Assembly: GCA_944372795.1 (NCBI GenBank) | Contig: CALWAF010000012.1 | Span: 1 to 39,699, forward strand | From: an uncultured Clostridia bacterium | GTDB lineage: Bacteria; Bacillota; Clostridia; Christensenellales; CAG-917 | Length of the DNA stretch: 39,699 bases | Reading direction: 5' to 3' | Part shown: positions 12,101 through 24,100 of the stretch, piece by piece | Numbering within the stretch: position 1 is the first letter of the stretch | Layout: every line of letters starts with the position of its first letter | Translations under genes and position numbers: made by a program | Notes under the pieces: model-generated | Told to the model about the DNA's origin: nothing | Seen by the model: the letters and a program-made list of their open reading frames with translations, nothing else | The model's database searches: none

Positions 12101-15100
12101 GCCTCGTTCTCGAGGTGGATGTAGCCTTCGGGGATGAGGGCGTAGCGCTCTTTTTCATTCCAAGAATCCCTTGCCTGCGCGCTGGTGAACGCCTGATAGC
12201 TCTCGTCGTCGTCAAAGACGAAGACTCTCTCGCCGTCTGCGACGAGTTTCTCCGCATTTTCCTTATCGACCGCGATATATTCTTTGCCGCCATCGGGATC
12301 GCGGGTGTAGTAGGTCTCATCCGGGTTTGCCGCGATGTAGTCCTCATCCACGCGGCTGAACAGCGCGTGATAGAACATATATTCGGAGCTCACCGCGTCG
12401 AAGCGGGCTGCGGAGAGGGTGTCGTAGTCCTCGATGGAGCCGAAGTCTATCTGCATACCCGTGGTCTTGTCCTCGGTGCCGAAGAGGTTGAGGGTGATGC
12501 CGAGGTCGAGAAGACCCTTGCCCTCCTCGTCGAAGAGGGTGGCTCCGATGGTGATGTCGTAAGGCGCCGCATTGATGTCAACGCCGATGGAGATGTTGGG
12601 CAGCATCTCTTCGAGGGTCGCCGCCGTGTTGGGTGCGATAAGACCCACGATGAGCTTGAGGAAGCCCGCGCTCGCCTGCAAGGCTATCTTGCGGGAGAAC
12701 ACGTTGAGCAGCACCGTCGCCTTGTCGGGATTGCCCACCGCTTCCGCAGCTGTAACCGCTTCGGAAGCGCCCGTGCCGCCGAACAGCTCGCCGAGGTTGA
12801 TCTTGTCGTTCAGGAGGGTCTCCAACGGATAGTCGGAGAGGTCGATCTTGAACTTCGCGCTCGGACCGAGGATCCAGCTGAGGTCTGCGTACAGCGCCGC
12901 GCTGTTGATGATGTCGTTTGCGTCGTTGTTGTCACCGATGTTCCACACGTCGCTCATATAGTAGAGTCCGAGCACGTGCGTGAGGGTGTCGTCCGTCGCT
13001 TCGGTGCGCCAGAGGTCGATGGCAAGCTCCAGACCCGCGACGTAGAGGGAGTCGTAATCCGTCTCGTTCCTGTAGTCGATCTTGACCGTCGCGCGGATCT
13101 CGAAGGGCAGCACTGCCTTATAGCCGTCGGACACGGTGAAGAGCGCGTCCATGTCGCCGAGGATCGCCCCCAGCACCTTGTTCATGGAAGAGCTGCTGTC
13201 CGCATGGGCGTAGTACTTGGTGAGACCCTCGTGCTCGGAGTTATCCTTATTGAACTCGACATACTCCCCTCTCACGAGGACGTACTCCGTCTTGGGCAGA
13301 GCGCCGAAGTCTGCCTCTTCCCACTGCTCCGCGGTGTAGTAGGTCATGTGCTGACCGAGGGAGATGGAGCCGCGGATGGTGAGGTTGATGGCATACAGCT
13401 CGCCGGTGTCGCCGTACTTGATGTACTCGCCGTCGTAGTAGACGACCTTGCCGGCCGCGTTCTTGTCGTAGTTTGCCGCAAGCCACGCCTCGAATTCGCC
13501 GTCCACGCCACCGCTCTCTTCAAAGATCGCGCGTGCATCCGCCACGGAGGTGAACCTGCCCGTCGCGGTGCTGTGCACGAAGGTGAAGTCGTCGCGCTTG
13601 TAGACGGTGCCGTCGTAGTCGACGGGCGCGTCCGTCGTCAGGTTGCCGAGAGAGTCGACGTAGTAGTCGGCTGTGTCGTCGCCGTACACATAGGAGTCGG
13701 ACGGCGCGTTGAAGTCGGCATGGAACTCGGGCACGCTGACGAGGGATGTGGACCCGTCGCGCACGTAGTCGCCCTCGCCCTCACCCACATAGGTGTAGGT
13801 GTAGCCGTAGTAGTCCCTTGCATAGACGTCCGCCGCCGTCACGGGCACGTTGGCGGAGAAGCTCTCCGCCTGCACCTCGACGTGCAGGTTGTACGCATAG
13901 GGATTTGCGACGAAGTCAGCCCACGTCACGTTCGCGGAGCCGTCCGCGCCGCGCAGATTGCCCGCGGTGCCCTCGGTGCCCGCGGTGATGGCGTAGTACT
14001 CGCCGCGGTAGTAGAGGTAGACCTCGCCGTCCGCGGTGCCCGCGCCTATGACTGCGGGCACGTAGATGAACTTCTCGTTCCTGTCATAGTCGCCCTTGTC
14101 CTTGCCCACATTGGTGTAGGTGTAGTCCTGTGCCGCCGTCTCGGGCATGTTGATGCCGAGGGAGAGGCTGTGACCCCACAGCCACACGCGCGCCTCGATG
14201 AAGGGCTTGGTGTTCTCGGAAGGATACACCACCCAGACGTCCTTGAGGTCAATGCCGCTGTTCACCGCGCCCAGCACGGCATAACCGTCCACGGCTTTAT
14301 CGTTTTTGACATAGAAGACGAAGGTGCCCGCAAGCTCGGCATTGCCGATCTCCGCCGCCATCGCGCTGTCGAACCTTTCCGCCTGCACCCATTCGGTGTT
14401 GGACGCCTCGGACGAGAGGACGTAGTTGCCGTTCACGTTGAGGTAGGTCTCGATGGGCGTGATGTTCCAATAGCCGAGCTCGGTGACATCGTATGCCGCC
14501 TCTTCCGCGTCGGTCATATCGTCGCGCAGACGCAGATAGCTCTCACCCGTGAGGGTGTCGGTGTAGACATAGTACATGCCGTCCGTGTTGTCGCGATCGA
14601 TGGTGAAGCGGGTGTCCGCGAAGTCGATCTGCTCGAACGTCGCCCCGGGGATGGTGCTCTCACCATCCGCCCTCGCTTTCAGAGGCGCGTAGAGGTAGTT
14701 GTTGACGTCGACGTTGATGCCCAGATAAGACTGGTTGAACTCGAGGTCGTCGTCAAACGGGCTTCCTTCGGGAGCCAGCAGAATGTCGAGCAGCTGGTTG
14801 AGGTAATCAGTCTGAAGGAGGATCCTGATGTAGGTGGACGTGATGCGCACGCCGTAGACGAACGCCTTGATGTACGACGAGATCTGCTGCGTGAGCAGAG
14901 GCAGCTCGATGTCGATGCCGCCGCCCAGCAGTTCGCCGAGGTCAATGGGCAGAGAGAGCCCGCCTTCGTCCGCCGTGCCGTCTCCGCCCGCCGCGGTGAT
15001 CGCTTCGGACGCTCCGCCGAGGTCGCCGAGGCCCACTTCTTCGCCCATCATGCCGCTGATGAACGCCATCAGCTCGGAGAGGTTCATGTAGACGCCGGGC

Positions 15101-18100
15101 TGACCGAAGTAGCTGAGATTGACGTACAGACCTGCGTCGGCACGCACCTTGTCACCGTTCACGTCGGGATAGAGGAAGGAGCCGTCACGGGAGTATCTCG
15201 CCCCGTCGTAGTCCGCACCCAGCGCGGAGAGGAGCTTGTACTCGCCCGCCTCTTCGTCATAGCCGTAGTTGCCGTCCTCGGACGCGAAGTAGTTGGAGTA
15301 GCGGTTCTGACCCTCGTGCTCGTTTTTGTCATAATCCTCGCCTTCGTTGCTGCCCAGAGACAGGTAGACTCCGAGCATGGTATGCTCCGGCACACCGTCG
15401 TTGGAGACGGTGGTGAGCTCCACGGACGCGTTGATGAAGTTGAGGAAGTCCTCAAGACCGATGAGGTCGTCCACATTCGCATCTTCGTAGTAGATGTTGC
15501 CGTCCGCTGCGGGCACCTTCTTGGCGCCGATGAGGCTGCGGATGACATTGATGAAGGTGATGAGGTCGATGTCGCCGGTGAGGCTTCCGAGAGCCACTCT
15601 CGTGCCGTCCTCGTCATAGCTCAGGTCGTAGGTCGCCGCAAGGCTGCGCAGATAGTTGAGGAACGCGCCCAGCTTGAACTCGAGGGACACGGTGAGATTG
15701 AGTCTGCGCAGGATCTCGGTCGCGGAGTCGCTGCCCGTCACCGCGGAGAGCACCGCGTCGAAGTCGAGGTCGCTGTCCGGGAAGAGATATTCAAGCAGCG
15801 CGGAGAGGTCGATGGCGTCGCTGTCCAGCGCCGAGAAGAGCAGCTCGAGAGAGATGGTTTCGCTGAGTGACACGGTGTCGAGGCTGTTGAAGTCGTGGAA
15901 GGTCTCGAGATAGTCGCGATCCATCGTGAACTCGCGCTCTTCGGTGAAGAAGAGGTCGATGTTGTTCACGCCCACGTAGAGGTCGAGCACGGTGTCGTAG
16001 TCGTTGGGGTTGGCGTCCGCACCGCTCACATATCTGTAAACGGGCAGGTCGTTGTCTGCCATCTCGCTCTTTGTATAGAGATCCTTGCCTGCGGGAGCGG
16101 GATTCTCCTCGCTCACTGCGACGTAGGCATCCTTCGTCTCGTCGTAGTAGTGCGTGCCCTCCTGCGTGCCGCCCTCCTTAACCTCGGTGTAGGTGTAATA
16201 AGTCCAGCCGCCGTCCGCGCCCTTCACGGCTTCGTGACGGACGTAGAGGGTGAGCTCGTCCGCGCTGATCTCGGCGTCGCTCGCCTCGCGGAAGGCGCCC
16301 TCTTCCTCGTCAAGGACGAAGAGACCTTCCTCGCGCTTTTCCTTGTCCGCTCTTTCGGTGAAGACGTAGAATCTGTCGGTCTCGGCATAGCCGTCGACAT
16401 CTTCGTACAGTTCATAACGGTCGCCTTCGAGGCGCAGCTCCGCACCGAGGGAAACGTCGATGCCGTCGGAGATGTCGATGGTGACGTTCATGTTGCCCTG
16501 CAGTTCCTCATACACCAAGTCGTTGAGAGGCATGTCGCCGATGGTGATGACCGACAGCAGCCAACGCATGAGCCCGTTGCCGATGACCACGGACAGCTTG
16601 CGCTTGCTGATGAGCAGGGACGCCACTTTGTCCTCGAGGCTCATGTCTGCGGCTTCGTCCGCATCCGCGTTCGCGGTGTCGTCGGCGGTGATCGCCTCGG
16701 AAGCGCCGGTGCCTATCTCCACGTTGTCGTAGATGGAGGTGTTGAGCAGGTCGGAGAGCAGGTCTTCGATGAGCGTCGAGATCTCGGTCATGGGCACGGC
16801 AAGCCTGGGCAGACCGAAGAAGGACAGATCGAGATAGATCATGTCGTTCATGTAGTATGCCGCCAGCCAACGCACCTCCGCGCCGCTCTCGGAAGAGAGG
16901 TTGTAAAGCTCGATCTCGATCTCGGAGCCGGGCAGGTTGAACATATCCAGCACCAGCGTGAGATCCAGACGCAGATGCGCCGAGGAGTAACCCTTGCTGG
17001 TGTCCGGGATCTGGATGACCATGCCTTCGAGGTCACCGAGGATGCCCGCGAAGATCTGACCGATGTCCACCTCGCCCTCCGTGATGGCAAGCTCGAGCTC
17101 CACGGACGCGCCCACCGTGATGACGGAGTCGTAGAACGGCAGCAGAGGCACGTCGTAGTAGTACTCGTTGCCCTCCTCGGGCGCCACCTTGGTGTAGATG
17201 CCGTTCTCGTAAGTGTATGCGTCACGGTCTCCGTGCACCGTCGAGTCGTACGCCTCGGGAGTCTTGGTCTTGCCAGCGGTGATGTAGTCGGGGATGATGG
17301 AATCCGTCCTGCCGAACTCGAGCTGTATGCCGCCGATGGCAAGATTTGCGTTCATGGTGCCCACTTCCGCACCGAGGACGAGATAGAACTCGTCAAGGTT
17401 GGTGTGGGGGTTGTAAACGCGCAGCAGCCCGCCGTTCGCATTCCTGACATAGCCGTAGCGGCGGTCGTAGGTGTTCACCTTGCCGGTCGCGCTGTCACGC
17501 TCTATCGCGGAATAGCCGCCGCCTCGGATGACGTAGACGTCCTTGTCGACCATCGCCTCGCCCTTGCCTATCTCGGAAAGATCGGTGATGCCGATGTAGT
17601 TGCCGCCTTCCGCTTGATAATAGAAGGTGTATCTGTCACGGTCGAGGATGACGGAAGAGTCGCCGGCAAGCCTGACATAGGTGCCCGTGCCGTACTCGTT
17701 CAGGGCGTACTCCGCCTCTTTGTGGAGGTCGTATCTGGGCTGCGCCTCGATATACTCGCCGTCCGCCGTCTGCACGTAATAGGGCCCCCCGTCAACCGGG
17801 TCGTCCTTCGTTATCTTGACGTAGCCCTCTTCTCCCTTCTTGTAAAGATCCGCGTCATGGATGTCGACGTAGTCGTACTTGCCTATCTCCGCGCCGAGGG
17901 AGACTTCGAAGCTGTCGAAGATGTCCGCAAGGCTGCCGAGGTCGGGCATGAGAGCCGCCAGCAGAGCGCTGATGACGCTCTTGGTGATGACGATCTGCAT
18001 CGCGGTGTCTGAGTAGACGATCTCCGCGATGGCGTCGCGCACCTCATCGTCGCCTTCCGCCGCCGTGAGAGCCTGTGCGCGCGCCGCCGCAACCGCCGCG

Positions 18101-21100
18101 TACGCCTGCGAGACCGCACCGAGAAGCAGATTGTTGCAATTGTCGCATCTGCCGTTGTTGTCCTTGTCAACGAACTCTTCGCAATGGCAGTACGGATCGT
18201 AGCCGCCGCAGTTGTCGCAGATGCGATTTCCGTCCGCATCGGCGTATTTTCCGCAATAGCAGTCGATGGGCATCGTGCCGCCGCAGTTGTCGCAGGTGCC
18301 GTCCGGGGTATCCGCATTCTCGGCGCCCTTCTCATCCACGGGATTCCCGCAGCTGCACTTGGACATGTTCACCGCCTCGATGACGAAGGTGAGGAAGTTG
18401 GCGACATAGGAATAGTTGTCGACGATGTCGAACACGCCCGTGCCGTCGAGATAGAGGTTGCCCTTGGACAGATAGATGCCCGCCAGCACGTCATCGGTGA
18501 TGTTGCCCGCCTCGTCGCGGTCCAGCAGCTCCAGCGCCGCTTCGATGGCGGTGAGGTCGGTTTCCTTAAGGAAAGCATCCAGCTTCTGATCGTCGTCGAG
18601 CTTGCCGTTGGTGAGCGCGCCGAACCCGATATTGCCGAGGTCCGCCGACACGGTCAGACGGAACGCGATGCCGTCCTCAAAGGTGTTTTCGGTGTTGATC
18701 TCGAGGATGAGATCCTCGATGTACTGTTGCAGCAGAGAGCCTACGTCATAGCTGCCCTCGCTCTTGGACGAGAACTCCGCCTTGCCGGAGATGGACAGCG
18801 TGATCTGCTGGGATCCGAACCCGTCGGGCGCGTCCCCTTCTTCTCCGCCGTTGATGAGCCCGATGACGGTGTTCACCAGCTCCGTCATGTCGAGGTACGT
18901 CTTCATCTCGCCCGAGGTCATCACGGAGTCGTCGGCGGTCGCGACATCTATGCCGATGCCCGCGTTCATCGCCACCGAGAGATTGAAGCCCGCGTCGGTG
19001 GTGGCGGACACCGCGAGTTCGATGCCGTTGCCGCCGCCCACGTTGAGGCTGATCTTGCTTTCGTCGCTGTTCAGGACGAAGTCCTCAAAGACATAGTCTT
19101 CTTCCGCGCCCGTGATGAGCGCCACCACCGCGCCGAGCATGTTGGCGGGCAGCATGACGTCTATGCCGAGGCCGTCCTCGAAGATGTTGCCGTTCCCCTC
19201 AAGCGCTGCGTCGAGGTTGGTGCGCAGCACGATGGCTCTGATGAGCGCGTTGAGCACGCCGCCCACCATGTCGGAGGCATAGAGTTTGCCGCAGCCCGGA
19301 TAGTCGCACTTGCCGTCTGCGTTGTCGTCGTAGCACTCGTGCGCCTCCGCGGTGGCTGCCGTCACGGCTTCGCCTTCCGCGTCATCGGGCGTGGGAGCCT
19401 TATAGAAGGGATTGCCTTTGAAATCTATCTTCTCAAGCAGCCCGAAGAGGTCCGCACTGATCTTGGGACCGCCGAGGCCGGAGAGGTCGATGTAGAGATA
19501 GCCGTCGATGAGATAGAGCGCGATGTAAGCACTTGCGGCGCCGTCCTCGGGGTTGAAGACTATCTCGATGCACAGATCGAGCGCTTCGAGGATGGCGACC
19601 TTCGTCGCGTTATCCTCCAAGTTCAGCCAATTCTTATTGAAGCTTTGCAGGAGGTCGCTGATCTTCAGCGCCTCGAGGTCGAGGATGCCCGTGATGTTGA
19701 TGTCAAGGCTGTCGCCGATGGGATCGTCGATGTAGAGCTCGATGCCCAGCGACGCGATGAGCATATTCACGAGGTCCTTCAGCGTCGCGGACTGACCGGA
19801 CAGCGCACCGTCAAGCGCGTTTTTGAGCGCGGGCATCTCGAGGAGCGCGTCGACGATGTCGGACAGGCTCTTGCCCTCGCGCACGTAGGTGCCGTTGTTG
19901 TCCTGCACGAAGGTGCCGTCGGGCAGCTTGGTGTATCTGTCCGCAAGAGGATAGGCGTCGATCTCGTCGCCTTTGATCTCGGTGTAATAAGCGTCTGCGG
20001 TGTACTCGACGGACAGCGCGATGTCAAAGCGCGCCTTGCTGCTCGCGGAATAGCTCTGGAAGTTGCCGCCCGCGATGACGCCGTCGATGTAGTCGGTCAG
20101 CGTGTTGCCGCCCGTCTCCTCGTCAAAGATGTTGGAGATGAGGATGTCGGTCACGGAAAGTTTGAGCGCAGCGTAATTGGTGTCGGCGGACACGACGATG
20201 GAGGGATCCTCGAAGTCGATGTCCACATCGGCTACGGCGCCGAGGTCGAGTGCTCCGAAGATGCCCGCGATGTCAACTTCGCCGCCCACTGCGCCGAGAA
20301 GACCCAGCAGCACCGCTTCGGTGACGTGCAGCGCGATGTGTCCGCTGCTCAATTCCATGACGATCTCGAGGGCGTCGAGGGCTTCTTCTTCCGCGTCCCC
20401 TGCCGCGGTGGTCGCCTCGGAGGGCGACGTTGCATCTCCCTTTCCCTGAAGCAGATCCTTCACCGCTTGCAGCACCATTGCGACGATGCCGGTCTCTTCA
20501 AAGACGAAGTTGTGCTCGGAAATGATGCCCATGTCGACGTAGAGCGCCTTGCCGCGCAGATATGCGCCGAGGATGAGCTCGCCTCCGATGCTGTCCTTGA
20601 TCTCGACGGCAAGCTCCGTCTTCTCCACGGAGTCAAAGTAAATGTTGCCTTGGACGGAGATCTCCACGCCGAGGGAAATGTCTTCCTCGATCTTGAGACC
20701 GAGATTGAGTGCGAGATTCCCGATGAACGCCGAGAGCATATCGCCCACGGGCAGCTCACCGTCGGGCAGACTGCCGGTGCTCTTGAGCTCGAGATCGAGG
20801 CCTATCGCCGCGGACAGCGAGATGGCGCCGTCTTCGGCAAAGATGCTCTTGAATTCATCGAGGTCCACGCCCTCGGGCACGACGGTGGCATACTCATCGT
20901 TGACAGCCGCCTTGATGCCGAAGAGGGAGAGCCCTATCATTGCGGGATCGGCAGCCAGTGCGAGATCTATGCGGATATCTCTCTGGTCGCCTTCGCCCTT
21001 GCCGTAGAACAGGCTGAGATAGCTGTTGTTGGGATCGAGCTGGACGAAGTTTTCTGCGTTGAGCTCATACCCGCCGGGCAGCAGTGCGCTCAAAAGCGCG

Positions 21101-24100
21101 CCGATGAAGTTCGCGCCGAAACCGACCTTGAGCTCCTCATCCGTCATCATTATGCTGCTGATGACGGAAAGGATGGTGTCGAGGATGTTCGGCATTGCCT
21201 TGCCGCACTCATCGCACTTGCCGTCGTTGTTATTGTCAGCACAGGTGTGCTCTTCTTCCGTGGGATCCGCCGCAACGAGCGCGGATGCCTCGGTAGGCCC
21301 TTCGGGAGCGGGTGTGGGGGGATTTGGGGCAGGCTTTTCTTCACCGCTTGCGAACAGCTCCGCGATGTTGATGCCGGGCACCGCGATCTTGCCGCCTATG
21401 ATGCCCTCCGCGTCGGAAGCGATATAAAGGGTGCTGGTGCCGTCCCCGCCGGAGATGACGTAGACCGAGAGCAGGTCTCTGCCCGGGCTTGTGATCTCGA
21501 GAGCGATGTCGGACATCCCGAGGATGTCGAGCACGAGAGCCGAGTTGTCGGAAACGTCAAGCTCTTCGGGCAGACGGATGAGCGCACGCAGCGTGAAGTC
21601 GAGCTGCGTGGACACGTTGTTGTCCAGCGCGAATGCGATGACCAGCCTCTTGATGAGAGACTTCACGTCTTCTTTTATGGTGTCGCTGCCGCTCGTGAAG
21701 TTGTCTATCCACGTGCCCACTTCCCACTTGTCGGAGCTGCCGTCTTCTATCGCGCCGAGGGAAATGGAGCCGGAGATCTCCGCATAGATGTTGTCAAGAG
21801 CAAGTTCGGAGGTGTCCAGCGTGGTTTTGCCGTCTGCGCCTTCGGCGAGAGCGAGCTTGCCTATGTTGCTGAAGTTGTCGAGGTTGACGTAGGAAGGTAT
21901 GACGGAAGGCACGTCTTCGTCATAAATGCCCTCGCCGATGCCGATGGACAGCGAAGACAGCGAGACCATGACGTCCGCAAGGTCGCCGATGGTCGCCTCC
22001 GCCGTGAGCAGGTCGCCGTCGGGATTGGTGAGGTTGCTCCAATTGAGAGAGAGCGCCGCGCCGATCTCACCTATGTCATCGATGCCGATGGCGCTCGCGA
22101 TGGCCTTGGCGGCGGTCTGTGCAAGCTCTATCATTACACCCTTGGAAGAGATGTAAAGCAGCAGATCGAGCTTGGTCTTTCCATTCTTTGGCGCAACGCC
22201 TTCGCCCTCCCCTGCCGCGGAGATCGCGGAAGTGCCCGCTTCGGGCATGGCCTCTTCGCATTCGTCGCACTTGCCGTCATTGTTGGCGTCGACGTGTTCG
22301 TGCTTGAGAAGATCCGCGACGATGCCCATGAGGTCGATCTCGACGCTTACGCGTGCGCCTATGAGCGCGGACGCGTCAACATAGAGTATACCGTCGCGAT
22401 AGTATGCCGCAAGCAGCACTTCGGGGTCGCCGTCCGTCAGATTATTGACGATGCTCACGGCAAGTTCGGTCCTGTTCGCCCTTTCGGGAGCGTCGGTGCC
22501 CATCAGCTCGGCGAGTATGGTGCCGAGGTCGAGCTTGCCCGCCACGGAGAGCGCGACGTCTACGCCCACGCCCTCGGGGAAGAGGATCTCGCCCACGCCT
22601 TCACCGAGGGATATGCTGCTCTGGTGCAGGTCGCCCTCGATGCCGAGAGTGAGACCGATGTTGACGTAAGGCTCATTAAGGAAGTCGACAAATTCGATTT
22701 CCTCGGGGACTTTTATGTTGCTCTCACCGTTGATGACGGCGTTGATGCCGCCGAGGGTGAGACCGAAGTCGAAGTTTTCGCCGAAGCCGATCGCGGCGCC
22801 GACGGACAGACCTTCGGAGGTGTCGCCGCCCGCGATGTGCAAGCCGTCGGAAAGCGTGATGCTCACGCCGACGTCAAGTCCGAAATCCTCGCCCGAAGCA
22901 TCCGTGATGGTGACGCCTTCAAGATTCAGAAGACCCAGCACCTGCGAGAGCATGATGCTGCCTATGGCGACGTCCACATAGAGGTCGCCGAGAGCAAGCT
23001 CGGTGTCGTCCGCAGCAAGCAGCGGGAGAAGGATGCCCATGATGTCGATGCCGTCGCCGTCCGTTTCCGCAACGGAGATGGCGTCACTTGTCGTCCCCGC
23101 CTCTCCGAGGAAGGGCTTTATGTCGACCATGAGGGCAAGACCGCCGAGGTCCTCGGAAGTCGCAAGATGCAGGACACCGTTCACCAGCCACGCGCGCAGA
23201 GGTGCCGCACTCGCGTCGGCGCCCTTTTCGGCGAGCTCGATGTAGATGTTGAGCATGGGCAGCAGGCTCGGGAGCACCGCACCTATCTCTGCATTGTCGG
23301 GCAGACCGTTTATGACCTCGATGAGCCCCACAATGTCGGTGATCTCGGCGCGCAGAGTGAGCGTCGCCTCGGCACCGAAGGACTCTTCGAACGCCGCGAG
23401 GATAGAGAGCAGGAAGTCCTCGCTGCCGTCATAGACGATGTCGGCGAATTCCCCGCCCTTCACATCGAGCAGGATGTCCGCCTGCAGACCGACCTCCACG
23501 GAGTCGATGCCCGCGAGGATCTCGTCAAGGGGCAGATTGTCGAGGGTGAAGTTGCCCGCAGCATCCTTGAAAATATCGAAGGAGATGTTGCCGTCCTCGT
23601 CCTTCAACATGTCGAAGGAGAGAAGTTTTATGTACTTGCCGTTCTGCCTGTCGGCTTTGATGGCGGCTATCTTGTTGTCGAAGTAATTTTCGTTCTCGAC
23701 CGAGCCGAACCTTGCACTGATGCCTACGCCGAGGGAAGCGAAGTTCTGCAACACGTTGCCTTCGCCCGTTTCCGCCGCAAGGTCGAGGTCGATGGTGATG
23801 TCCTTGGAGGACGCGAAGCCGTTGTCGGTGAGCCCGAGCACGACGTCTCCCGCGATGGGGATCTTCTCGCCCGTGGGTTCACCCGTGTTGGCGTCGACGA
23901 AGATGAGCTTGTAGAAGATGTAGTCGAGGATCTCCTGCGTGAGAGTGATCTGCACCTGCTTGAGGTTGAAGATGTTCTCCGCCATGTCGACGTCGATGTT
24001 CTCGATGATGGCTTTCACAAGCCCCAGCGTGTCCGCGATGGGTTCGCCGTCGGCGGAAGTGCCCACGGTGCGGATGACGTCGCCGTTTGCGATAAGTTCG

